Shown here: positions 1 through 10,377 of the stretch, in pieces
Layout: each line of letters begins with the position of its first letter
How positions within the stretch are numbered: the first letter of the stretch is position 1
DNA from: Monosiga brevicollis MX1
Lineage: Eukaryota; Opisthokonta; Choanoflagellata; Craspedida; Salpingoecidae
Assembly: GCF_000002865.3 (NCBI RefSeq)
Contig: NW_001865076.1
Span: 79,077-143,076, forward strand
Length of the DNA stretch: 64,000 nt
Direction of reading: 5' to 3'
Made by a program: the position numbers and the translations under genes
The notes under the pieces: model-generated
Database searches by the model: none
What the model was told of the DNA's origin: nothing
The model's input: the letters and a program-made list of their open reading frames with translations, nothing else

Positions 1-780
1 TTTCCACCGGTCTGTACCGCTGCTATGTTTAGCCACGCCACCTGTCTATGCCATGAAACAAGCAGCCCAAAACGCCCTCTTTCCCGGAGCCCCTTTTGCG
101 CTCAACCAGCCGCGCGACACACGCCCGCCCACCCCAGTAACAGTAGCAGCCCTCTTTTTCCCAGCGCTCCCGTCTCCAGTCAATTATCGTGCATAATAAG
201 TGATATTGAATTATTACAAGGCTTGGTTATGATGAATACATGCTATCCCCAATACCTGCCCACTGACAGGTACAATAGCAAAGAATGACCAGCCAGAGTA
301 TGCTTGGTTCCCCTCCTCCTCTTATCTGCCTCAGCTCAGATTCAGAAAACAAGTTGGTGGAACACCTTTATTTTTTCCAAATAAAAAATGAACGAACCCT
401 TGCCGCTTTTCTATTTCGTTCATGAGATGATTTCGGCGGGCATCGCTTGTGTCGATGTGGCAGCAGACCCATGACCGAGTTGAAAATGTGCAGGTAAAAC
501 GCCGATTTGAGCGATATCGCATTGAATAAAGGAGAAGCGTTGAGGACATGGCTGTCGATCGAAAGGTGGTGCCCAGAAGGCATGGATTTGTGAACAAAGT
601 TTTAAATCGAGCAGTAGGAGTGGGAGGGAAAAAAAAAAGGAAAAAAAGGGAAAAATAGGGAAAAAGGTGGCGGGACGGAAGATCAGAACTTAGAAAGAAA
701 AACTAGTTAAGGGGCGAAGCTATGGGGAAAAAAACGAGGGGGCAGGGCGGAGTCTGGCAGGAATGGGTGCCGGCTATGGA
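1..780. other. Left-edge stretch without a recognisable gene
   Basis: Short open frames occur on both strands, but none shows a familiar motif or a convincing chain of splice sites. The part from about 600 to 720 is rich in A and G (runs of GGGAAAAA). It lies 3' of the histidine phosphatase gene, whose stop is at about 781, so some of it may be that gene's 3' untranslated region. I see nothing else in it. Confidence 0.4.
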
Positions 781-2542
781 CTATAGTCGACCAGCACGGC
801 GTCGTAGACCCCACCATGCCAAAGCCCCAAGGGACAGGAGGACGGCACCGGCACCGACCAAAAGCCAAGGTCTGCTAGAATCTGGGGGCACGGGCACGTC
901 TTTGGCGGGGGAAGGTTCGTGATCTCGTGGTGGTGAGGCGCGGCGCGTGGGCGAGGCACGGGCTGCAGGTGATCCTGCCCGAGTTGAGGGTGTGCTGGCG
1001 AGAAGCGAGGTGCGGCGATTGCCATCTGTATTGCGTTCATCAACATCCATTTTGATGGTTTCGTTGGAGCCCGAGGCGGTGTGCCGAACAACCTGAGTGT
1101 AAACGGGAAAAACGAGCGCACGGAAAGGTGAGTATAGCGCGGCATACGAGCCAGGCAACAAGGATGGCCTTTGATTCGCCGCAAGTTGATGCGTTTTAGT
1201 CATGCCAAAGTATATTTGTGTAGGTTCATTCCGTGCCATATGCTGGTCGGTCGTCTTCATTGCCTGCCCCCATAGGTTTTGACATGGTGCCTGTTTCGAT
1301 CCTCCACAACCGCGTGCATGATGCATACCTGCCGCGCCTCGCCAGTCGTGAGGTGGGCGTAGCGACGATGGAGACAGGGAGACACGTCCAGGAACCAGGT
1401 CTGTAGGATTTGCAAGGGATCGCCGTGGGCCACAAGCACTACGATAGCGTTGTCATGTGTCTGTTCGCAGTGCTCGACCACTGCAGACATGCGGGTCACA
1501 ACACTACAGGGTTGGCAAGGCCAGTGCTTTGGTGAGACGGTTTTTAGATGCTCATCATTTCGAAACTGTGCCCTCTACAAGACAGCATGGATGACAGCGG
1601 AGTGGCGGCTGTACCTCTCCAGTGGTTCTACATCATATTGTGTGTGGCTGGCCGAATGAGCGTCATGCTCCCAAACGTCCTGCAGTGAGGTTTAATGGGA
1701 GGCGGGGATGAGAGGCAGAAAGCACTCGCAGGCGGTTGGCGCGATCGATGGTACATGTGGTCATGCCAAGAAGCGGAGGAGAGGAGGGTGATGGCATACC
1801 TCGTAATGTTGGCTGGGACCTAGGTCTAAAGTTCCAAAAAAGCGCTCCCTGTCGGGGGGGGGTGGAGGATCGAGAGGTCGACGGACAATCCAGAAGTTGA
1901 GCATCACATGATCAAGAGCGTTATATGGCGAATGCTTGCTTGGGCCGAAGAGGAAGCGCAATGGCTTTGTGTGGCTCAAGCAGTGAACACAATGGGAGGA
2001 GTGAGGTCAGTCAGTACCTTAGGCGCTGATCAACGTTGGGTTCAGCAAGCTTGAGGGTGGCAGCGACGCAGAGCGCTGTCTCGCGAGCGCGAGCAAAGTC
2101 GCTGCTGTAAATGATGACGTCTTCAACGCGTCGCACCTGACGCTTCAGTCGCATGGCTGCCTATCGCAAGGCGAGGTGATCCAAGAAGCATCCCCGTTGC
2201 ATCGAGATGCATGGAAGGGGAAGCGATATGAGGTGACGCCGGGTGAAACATGGGGTGCGATGGGCTCAACGTACAGCAATGGCCTGTTCTTTGCCCGTCT
2301 CAGTCAGGCCATATTCCGGCTCGAGGCCTGTGAGCCAGACACACGCATGAGCTATATGCTGTGTGACCGTTACACAAGCAGAGTGCGAATAGGGCAAGAG
2401 CACGACCCGCACCTTGCGGCCCTGAGACGATGAGGCCTTGGGCATTGGCTTGGCTCTGGCCATGTCGGAGCAGAAAATACTGGTTCCGCCAAGCACGTTG
2501 CAGCGGCATCTTGGCGTCGTCTCTGCTGTTCAAAGCACCCAC
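781..2542 (-). CDS. Tail-anchored histidine phosphatase (phosphoglycerate mutase-like)
   Basis: A phosphohydrolase of the histidine phosphatase superfamily, in which a histidine is phosphorylated during catalysis. Exon 1 starts at 2542 and gives the phospho-acceptor motif FLLRHGQSQAN. Later exons give YGLTETGKEQA, the arginine segment SSDFARARETA (about 2040-2160), the acid segment ERFFGTLDLGPSQHYE (1801-1838), VWEHDAHSASHTQYDVEP (about 1620-1680), and the second catalytic histidine in VLVAHGDPLQILQTWF (about 1400-1440). All four usual active-site elements are present. In the last phosphatase exon a CAG|GTATGC donor at about 1345 can join in frame to a TTTACACTCAG acceptor at about 1095. This adds a Ser/Pro/Arg-rich linker and a C-terminal hydrophobic helix (LLVGAGAVLLSLGALAWWGL), followed by basic residues and a stop at 781. 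Without that splice the protein ends at 1257 with no anchor. The substrate is unknown. Probably an ER or mitochondrial outer-membrane tail anchor facing the cytosol (inference). Confidence 0.78.
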
Positions 2543-2736
2543 ACCATGTACAGTTGCAAGATCAATGAGGAGGCGTGTTCAGATGAAGATGAGCAGCCAG
2601 CAAGACACATGACACCTGGCCGCGTAAAACACGACAGCACAAGTCACAGAGAGAGAGGCACAAAGAGTGGACAGGAGAGTCAGAGTCAAAGCCAGAGAGA
2701 AGTACAAGACAAGACCAGCGCCCCATCCGCCCAAAG

Positions 2737-2737
<1 letters not shown>

Positions 2738-2785
<48 letters not shown>
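2738..2785 (+). repeat. (CAG)16 trinucleotide repeat
   Basis: Sixteen perfect CAG units on the plus strand, ending in CAGTAA. In one plus-strand frame it would read poly-Gln and in another poly-Ser, but no gene supports translation here. It lies about 200 bp upstream of the histidine phosphatase start. Confidence 0.95.
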
Positions 2786-2789
<4 letters not shown>

Positions 2790-2889
2790 CCTGCTTCAAG
2801 GCGACATGGGGCTCAGCCGGTGTCAGCGCGCAGTGACACAACTCCGACAGCACAACTCACCTGCAGCGTGCAAGAAAAATCTGACATCG

Positions 2890-2999
<110 letters not shown>

Positions 3000-3434
3000 G
3001 TTGAGAGGTTTGAGGCGTTTGAGGATTGAATTTGAGAGGTTTTGTGAGGTGGAACTGTGAGCTCAGAGAGGTTATGAGAGGGTAAGAGAGCTTGAAGAAG
3101 AGAGCGAATGTATGCGAGAGAGGTTTCAGAGATACGCAGCGGGAATAAGAGAGAGTGAGATTGAAGAGAGAGATTCCAGAGACGGCACTGCTGCTCGACG
3201 TGCTCGGTTATCGTCAGACAGCATGCAGCATGTCTGAACTTGATCTTCTTCTCTGAATTTCCTATGGACTGCCCTCTTCACGACGAGCGCACTTTGACTC
3301 ACTCTCTGCCTCGTGGCTCTGTCTCTGCGGCTGGCGCTGGCGGACTTGCGGTGATCAAATGGCAGCGCTGGCGGGGGCACTTCAGGCCCCGATTGAAAGG
3401 CCTAGGCGCGGGGAAAAACGACGCCAGATGCAGC

Positions 3435-5186
3435 ATGGCCTTGCCAACACGGCGGCTGAAGCTGGTGCTGGTGCTGCTGGTGCTGCTGGTGCTGCTGGGA
3501 ACTGGCATCGCGAACGTTGATTCGGCGCTTGTAAAGTCAGAGCCATTCGACACGAGCAGGTATGCGTCTCCACCGACGGCTCAGCCTCCTCCGCTGTGCT
3601 GCCCGACCCTTCCACCCGACGTACCCAAGCACTTGCTAATTTTGATGCTGGCCGCCTCCACAGCTCGGTGGCATGCATTTTGTCCGTGTCCGTTGCTCGG
3701 ACTGGGAGCACGGCGCTGTCCAAGTCTCTACAGCATCTGCCCAACCAGTTTAGCATCCTCGAACCTTATCATGCCTGGCGAGCCCTTTCCGTCTCAGATA
3801 TCCAGACTCGATCCATTCCAAGCTACTCGGACCTTTTCAGCTGTGCTACCTTCCGGACGCGACCCGGCTCCATCCTCTGGGCCTATCCGTGCCGTTATGC
3901 CAATCTGCTCGGCTGCAACACTTCCAACGTTGACGAATCCTCATGTCGGCGCTGTTTCCACGGTGTGTGCTCCCCTCTCCTATCCTGTTGACACAAGGCT
4001 TGCTTGTCGGGTCCATCCACCCATGTAGCGTGATGTGCTCTACCAGCACTTGCTCCATGCCTGGACCCTCATCTTCTTCTATCTGTTCCCTTTCCTTTCT
4101 ATCTGTTTTCCTTCCCTGATCTCTCCCGCCAAGGCAAGCTCCTACCCTCGGAAAAAAGAAAGCTGACGCAGCAGTGCCTCCAATCACGGATCCGCGTGAT
4201 CAAAGTCATCCGTCCTCGAGTCAACTTCAATTTTGAATTCCCACCCATCTGTACCCATGTGAGCACACGCCTGTTAGGGCAACGTGCTCCAAGTGGCTTG
4301 ATTTCTTCTCTCGGAAATGCCTCATTGCCCTCGTCTCATTGCTTTCGTGGTTCCCCAATGCCTGCGTGCAGCGCCACATTGTGCACGTTGTGCGGCAACC
4401 TTGGCAGATTGCGCATAGCATTCACGGCGCCGGCTGGCTGCGAGCCACAACGGTTCGTGCCAACATAATCATTTCCTAGCCTTGGGCAACGACAGAAGAA
4501 AGAGAGAAAAAAAGGACGAGGCAGAGTAAGCTTGTGATGATCGCGGTTGACCTCACAGCAAACACGCAATCCTCTTTTCTGTCTAGGCAAAGAACACGAC
4601 TGCAGCGCTCTTGAACATTGGTCAATCGTATTGCCCCATAATGTTGGAAATCTGGCGTTCCCTTCAGACCTTGGAGGTGCGTAGTTGCCTGGGTCACGGC
4701 TGCCCCGAGCGCAGCAGCACGTCTTGGTTGCCCAATTTGATGATGTATGCCCCATCTTGCAGCAACAGCACGTCGCGGTGATACCCTACACCGTTTTAAA
4801 AAGCCGCCCGCAAGACGTTGTGGCCACGCTGGTCAAGGTATGCGCCGGCCACATTTACTCCCTTTCGCGCCTTTGCCTGCTCACAACTCAACTCTCGTAT
4901 CACTTTCTCTCCCGCCAACCATGACTTTCTTATTCATTTTTTTTTCTGGGTGGGGCTTTAGAGCCTGGGCTTGTCAAAGGACGGGCAAGTTGATGCTGCT
5001 CTTCAAATGCTTCAAGAGCTTCAGACCAACACCTATCATGTGAGCCCGCCGCGCTATGCACACGAACTCCATGGCATCTCTGCTGAGCAGAGTCGGGCAT
5101 TGTTGGACACCATCCCTTCATGTGCTTCCGTGGGCGCAATCGTCGATGGTCTCACCTCCATTAAGCAATGGCCCTCCAATTCGTAA
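3435..5186 (+). CDS. CHST-like carbohydrate sulfotransferase
   Basis: A Golgi sulfotransferase of the kind that moves sulfate from PAPS to a sugar. The start at 3435 gives a short basic N-terminus and one hydrophobic helix rich in Leu/Val, so type II topology is expected. Exon 2 (about 3659-3962) carries the 5'-phosphosulfate loop SVARTGSTALSKSL and then SILEPYHAW, matching the RTGS...LYEP pattern of CHST1-7. Exon 3 (4135-4259) has RIRVIKVIRPRVN, the equivalent of the family's IKTVR strand. Exon 4 (about 4377-4454) has IVHVVRQPWQIAHSIHGAGW, matching the 3'-phosphate-binding VRDP...S segment. Exons 5 to 7 have YCPIMLEIWRSL, then VAQFDDVCPIL, and LVKSLGLS near the end. The stop is at 5184-5186. 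One inferred intron, near 4676-4720, is only about 45 bp. The sugar substrate cannot be read from sequence. The gene ends about 65 bp from the convergent SH2 gene. Confidence 0.75.
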
Positions 5187-5250
5187 GTCCGGCTGGGTCA
5201 ACAAGCACCTGCCAGATTCTCGATCTCAGAGTTTAGAGTTTTGTAGTTGA

Positions 5251-6684
5251 TCAAATATTTCTACTACAATCGTCAGTCCTGGGGGATATCAATGACACAG
5301 GGACGCGATTGTCGAATTGCTTCTCGCGTCCCCATTCTTTCCTACACGGCCATCGGTCACAAACGACCAAAGCAAAAGCAAAAGCGCCATCGTCAATCTC
5401 CACAGAAAAGGGGCCATCCGGCAGAAAACTGCTGTGCCGGCATTTAAAGTGCTGATACGGGCATGGCACGCCGATTATTGAGGATGACCGCCTATGTGTA
5501 CCCTCACATTCAGTCCAATGAGGGGGTGAGCGCAAACAGCTGTGCGCTTGGCAAAGCTGAGCGATTGATGAGAAGGCTGCACATACCGTAATGGGGCTCG
5601 TCATGGCTTTGCTATGCAATCCTCCAGGGCGCACGGCGCGAAGTACATCCAGCACAGACGCACAACCAGGGAGGAGACAATCACCAAGATGAAAATCAGA
5701 TGAACCGTGCTCCCGCGTTAACATGAGATGCAGGTGTGACTCTGGCTCTTTGGTGCGAATGGACATGACCAGCGCAGTCTCCCAGTAACCCTTGGGATCT
5801 TCCTTGCGCCGCAAGAGAAAGGCTCCAGGGATCGCATGGAACAAGATACTGTTGGCAACGGCCCTGTTGATGGTTTCGTGGACCAGTGCCGCTTGCACGA
5901 GCGCTTCGATAGCCGTCATAGGCAGCCGAGGTGTCCTTGCTGTCTGTGCAGTCCTCTTTGGGCGCGCTTGCGCCGCAGCAGTACCCGGGATAAACTTTGG
6001 AATGGCCGCCGTCTGTGATTTGGCCAAAGGGCTGCTGGGCGAGCGCACGGCGTCCGTTGTTGCCCTCGACCGATATTCAAGCTGCTCCGATGGAGTGCCA
6101 AACGAGGCCGTGGCAGCGCGGGGCCGGGCGGAACCGGATCCAACGACTTGGTCAATGTCTTCAAAATCATCTCCACTATCATCCTCCTCTTTTCCATCCT
6201 CTTTGCGGCGCACGCTTGCCACCGGCGTGGCTGCAGGAGCGGGGTCCGGCTCACTGTAAAGGACCCGTTCCATCTTTGTCGTGTTGTCATAATCACCTTG
6301 AACACCAGCCTCCAGATCGGGAAAGCAGTCGGCAATCACATCCTCGTAGTCAATCTCCGACGAATTGACGGTCCGAAGCGAGTCGAACATGCTCGAGTTT
6401 TGCACAAACTTCTCGTAGTCCTTGACGGCAACGCTCTCATCGTCGCTGTCGCTGTCAGCTTGCTCTACTTGCCATTGAGCATACGAAGATTGCGCGCCTG
6501 CGGGGGCTGGCTGCCCCACTTGCCATTCGGCATAGGTTGAGTGTGCGGTCACGGCAGTCGGTTGCCGAGGATCGGTCTGTGCCTTTGATGCCGATGGCTC
6601 GGACTTGGGTCGGCGTGCGCACAGCGCCAGCGCAGCGCTCAGCAGCGCCATCGACGCACTCACCGCCACAATCTCCAGCACCAT
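5251..6684 (-). CDS. Membrane-anchored SH2-domain protein with multiple tyrosine motifs
   Basis: A phosphotyrosine-signalling protein. Methionine at 6684 gives an immediate hydrophobic segment (IVAVSASMALLSAALALC) followed by Arg-Arg, which suggests a single-pass anchor with the rest cytosolic. The frame opens 39 codons further upstream, but that stretch is basic and the downstream start fits better. Residues 45-210 are acidic and disordered with tyrosines in likely phosphosites: a twice-repeated YAxWQV (Y51, Y68), YEKF (90), YEDV (113), YDNT (132, an SH2 YxN type) and YSEP (143). Residues about 265-365 form an SH2 domain: an alpha-A helix with VHETINRAVANSIL, then PGAFLLRR with the essential arginine of the FLVR strand, then HLHLML and FHLGDCLLPG. 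A GT donor lies at about 5586 just after the SH2. The frame stays open to 5251 across this possible intron, so the C-terminus is uncertain. It is head-to-head with VKORC1. Not a known named family as far as I can tell. Confidence 0.75.
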   Translation of the reverse strand: MVLEIVAVSASMALLSAALALCARRPKSEPSASKAQTDPRQPTAVTAHSTYAEWQVGQPAPAGAQSSYAQWQVEQADSDSDDESVAVKDYEKFVQNSSMFDSLRTVNSSEIDYEDVIADCFPDLEAGVQGDYDNTTKMERVLYSEPDPAPAATPVASVRRKEDGKEEDDSGDDFEDIDQVVGSGSARPRAATASFGTPSEQLEYRSRATTDAVRSPSSPLAKSQTAAIPKFIPGTAAAQARPKRTAQTARTPRLPMTAIEALVQAALVHETINRAVANSILFHAIPGAFLLRRKEDPKGYWETALVMSIRTKEPESHLHLMLTREHGSSDFHLGDCLLPGCASVLDVLRAVRPGGLHSKAMTSPITVCAAFSSIAQLCQAHSCLRSPPHWTECEGTHRRSSSIIGVPCPYQHFKCRHSSFLPDGPFSVEIDDGAFAFALVVCDRWPCRKEWGREKQFDNRVPVSLISPRTDDCSRNI

Positions 6685-7212
<528 letters not shown>

Positions 7213-7990
7213 ATGATAGACTTGGTGGTGGTTGCGTTGAGCGCCCTTGGCCTGGCGTTGTGCGTGTACACGCTGCATGTGGCCCGGTCGGCTCGGCGCT
7301 CGCCGGGCAAGTACCGCGCCTGGTGTGATGTCAGCTCGGCTGTGTCGTGCTCACGCGCCTTCACCTCGCCCTACGCCGTTGGATTTGGTGCGTCTCCGTC
7401 TCTAAACCGTTACCATTGGCGAGACTGCTTTCTGCTCGATCATCTGGGGTGACCTGCTTTCGGGCCCTCGTCAACACCCCCATGTATCACGTTGCACGCT
7501 TGTCATGACCGCCCCGCCCCGTCATGTGGTGCATCCATCAGGTTTGCTGGAGCCGTTACTGGGCCGCGACAGCCCGCTCAATCTATCCAACGCTTACTTT
7601 GGCCTTCCGTACTACATTCTCATGCTGATGGACGGCTTGTGCGGGATTGACGCTCAACCGGGCACCTGGGCAAACATCGTGCACCAGCTCGCGCTTCCGG
7701 TACGCCATACGCCAACGCCGGCAGCTTCTTCGTGCCAAATGGCCCCAACGTGTCAGCCACTCTTTATTCTCTTCCGTGTCAACTGTCGGCGTGATTCAAA
7801 ACCATGCTCAATGTCGGCTGACAATCGGAATGCCTGCGCATCGATCCTCTAGGCAAGCCTTCTGGCCACCGGCGCTAGCCTCTATCTGGCTTGGGTTCTC
7901 GCCGCTCGGTTGCACGTGACCTGCATTGTGTGCGTGGCCTCCTACTCGGTCAACCTGGCTCTGGCTGTGCTGGCCTACTGGACAATGTAA
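7213..7990 (+). CDS. VKORC1: Vitamin K epoxide reductase (VKORC1-like)
   Basis: An ER-membrane thiol oxidoreductase that reduces vitamin K epoxide or quinone using a CxxC pair relayed by two loop cysteines. Three exons splice cleanly: 7213-7387, 7542-7699 and 7853-7990. The product is about 156 residues against 163 in human. The first helix is followed by a basic stretch and the loop pair C38 and C46 (WCDVSSAVSCS). Exon 2 begins GLLEPLLGRDSPLNLSN, matching the human GLVEHVLGQDS segment. Exon 3 has SLYLAWVLAARL and the active-site C135-I-V-C138, then a last helix. All catalytic cysteines are kept. There is no C-terminal dilysine-type tail. No gamma-carboxylase is visible nearby, so the partner may be another quinone or a thioredoxin-like ER oxidase (inference). 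Confidence 0.94.
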
Positions 7991-8151
7991 TGGATACATA
8001 GCCCTTGCTGTATTCAGCCAGCAGATGGGGGCTCCCTTCTTCTTGGGGGTGTGAGCGTTTCAAAAAGGGTTGATAATCGATTGTTTAGATTCAACGCAGT
8101 TGACAGTGCCGTTGATTCATCGCCCACGAGCTGTGGCTTGATCAACGAAGG

Positions 8152-9567
8152 TTAAACGAAAGCTCTCAAAGCCTCTGAAATAGTCACAAAGTCTTGGTCG
8201 CTGAGCTGCGCCAGAGGCTCTGGGTTCTCGGGATTTGAGAACTGCTCGGGCTTATCCGCTCCGATCAAGAGCCAAGGCGTGAGCTCTTTCATGGTGAGTG
8301 CATCGACATGGTCCTGTGGCACCGCCGAGTTTGAAAAAACCGAGTTTGAAAAAGGTGAAGAAGACGTGATGTCGCTGATGTTGAGGCTGAGGGCGTCCAA
8401 GACGGCGCCGACCTTTTCAGGGCTTGCAAAGCCTTCAGGGTCTTCCAACAGCTCAAAATGGTCATCCTGAAAGACACTTGGCTTCTCGTTGGGGATTGCC
8501 CCAGCATCGGGCCGATGGACAGGCTTGTACATGGTTTGGAATCCCGCAGAGGTCTTGGTCACTTTGAGAGCCAGACCCCAGGAAGCAAATCCGGCCCGCA
8601 GGCCCTCATCGCCGGCCATGGCCGGGCATGGACCCTTGCACACCTGATTCCTTGTCCGTCGCTGGGGAAGGCCCATATCCAGGCTTAACAGTAAGCAATA
8701 GAGGTGATCCAAGACTGTTTGAAGCGCTGCCTCGTCAGGTTCCTCGACAAGAACAAATCGGAGGAGCGGCTTTGAGAACAAGGCTGCCACGAGCTGGGCC
8801 AGCAAACGGGCGTTTTCTTTCTACCAGCAAGCACACGCCCCGGGGCGCAGAAAAGATTAGTGCTTGGCGTATGCTGGGTTGGGTCAAGGGAGGGGGGGCG
8901 GGGGTGGTGGCAGACTGGCTTACTTTGTCGAGGGGTTCCAGCATGGCTTTGACGTGGTGCAGAATGCCTTCAGCGAAAGCCTTCCGCAAGTGGCGACGGA
9001 CGTGAAGTGTGGAAGGCTGATTTTGGTCTTCCGCCGCAGGACCGGCCTGCCTTCGACCCGTGCGGGAGCGCTTGGTGCTGGTCAGCTGGTTTGCCAGCAT
9101 GGAGAGCAGATGGCGATCGCAGGTTTGGACGGGGATCCACTTGTCTGAGGCTGGTTGATGGCCATCCCACCCGCCTGCGTAGGCGCGACCGCACTCGAGG
9201 TCTGCAAGCAGCGGGGTAATGACGTATTTGTGTAGCTCCCGCATGCGCTGGTCGCTGGCGAATGTCTGATTCTGCTTCCCCACGGGTCCGAGAAGGCGAT
9301 GATCTAAGGGAACCCGTGTGTGAAAAAAAAAAGCGAGTATGAGCGCACAGGAAAGGCACTGTGAGCAAGAAAGACTAAAATATCCCGCAGCTCTTTTGTG
9401 GGTTGACCGGTGATGCATCGAAATCGATCGAGCTCACCGCTGCGGCTGAGCGAGGAGAGGACAAGAACGAGGGCCAGGGCACGGCCTTGGCGCAGTTGCG
9501 GTGTTGCATTGTGAGGCCCAAACTCAAAGAACCAGTCAAGCTGAGGTGGGATCGACTCGTCCACCAT
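8152..9567 (-). CDS. Unrecognised helical protein
   Basis: I do not recognise this protein. Three exons splice well. Exon 1, from methionine at 9567 (an in-frame methionine also exists at 9618), reads PPQLDWFFEFG and a Leu/Val/Ala-rich helix, and ends at a GTGAGC donor at about 9440. Exon 2, after a CCTTAG acceptor at about 9305, includes MRELHKYVITPLLADLECG and RRHLRKAFAEGILHHVKAML, and ends before GTAAGC at about 8924. Exon 3, after a GGTAG acceptor at about 8821, opens with a helical stretch (LLAQLVAALFSKPLLRFVLV) and ends in an acidic, Ser-rich tail with a stop at 8152. The first half looks like an all-alpha, possibly repeat-type fold, and the tail looks disordered. No signal peptide or clear membrane helix is seen. 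It converges on VKORC1 with only about 160 bp between them. Confidence 0.6.
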
Positions 9568-9947
9568 GGTGGCTCTGATGGCTTTGGGGTTTTCGGTGCA
9601 AGCGCGACTTAATGACAAGATGTTCTTTTCGCTTTGCCAATGACGACGGAGGGGCAGGATTGCTGGTCACGATAGGCGGTCAATCAAGTAGCACACGCGA
9701 ACCTGGCCTAGCCAGTCTCCATCCACTGGTCAAGACAACCGAACAGTCGCTCACCCGGCTGCCCCTCGGTGATGGAGTTCCAGCAGCCTGTCCTCTGACA
9801 TGAACCTTGTCACCAAAGCCGTGCTTGTGCTCCACAGCCCCAGCTTCAACACGCAGCCACACCGGGACACTCTGTCTTCTCAATCAGCCAGTTGAAAAAT
9901 GAATTCGCCTCCCTCCTCACTCTCAACTCTGCACCTCCGCCCGCCCT

Positions 9948-9949
<2 letters not shown>

Positions 9950-10004
<55 letters not shown>
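9950..10004 (+). repeat. (CA)n microsatellite, about 55 bp
   Basis: A perfect CA run about 380 bp upstream of the start of the 8152-9567 gene. A GT run lies 40 bp away on the same strand, so the two could pair as an inverted repeat. Confidence 0.97.
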
Positions 10005-10006
<2 letters not shown>

Positions 10007-10045
10007 AAATCTGCTCCCAATACGAAGCTACGTGTGCCATCACTT

Positions 10046-10047
10046 TG

Positions 10048-10078
<31 letters not shown>

Positions 10079-10088
10079 TGTGTGTGTG
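10046..10088 (+). repeat. (GT)n microsatellite, about 43 bp
   Basis: A GT run with one GG interruption at about 10070. With the CA run at 9950-10004 it forms a CA/TG inverted pair separated by about 41 bp. Confidence 0.95.
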
Positions 10089-10377
10089 CTAAAAACGGAT
10101 GTTTCGTGCTGACAAATGCAAAGTCGAACAAAGTCAAAAGCAAAGGGGCAAAGGGAAGTCAAGTCTGAAAGGGTAAAGGTCAACAGGTGCACATGTAGAT
10201 GGTCAATGGGGACTGTGCGGGATCGGGATCGGGTGGAAGGATTGGGGGTGCGGGCAGGGAGGGGGTGCGACTGATGAAGCGGGCAAAGGCCTGGGTAAAG
10301 CCACGGCACAAGGGTGATCAAGGAAAGATTTTTGGGGGTTCAAAAAAATAATGATTGACATGTTACAGGGAAGCCTA

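Larger units (their letters stand above)
9619..10377. other. Intergenic interval with CA and GT microsatellites
   Basis: This is the upstream region of the minus-strand helical protein gene and lies 3' of the coiled-coil gene. Apart from the two dinucleotide tracts listed separately I see no gene or recognisable signal. Confidence 0.5.

Noticed and set aside
331-597. Minus-strand frames near the left edge
   Set aside because: Short, no motif, no start context or splice support; possibly chance.
5792-6540. Three plus-strand frames of 120 to 155 codons
   Set aside because: They are antisense shadows of the SH2 gene, whose minus-strand reading has clear domain structure.
9846-10321. Val-Cys and Thr-His repeat frames
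   Set aside because: They are direct translations of the CA and GT microsatellites.
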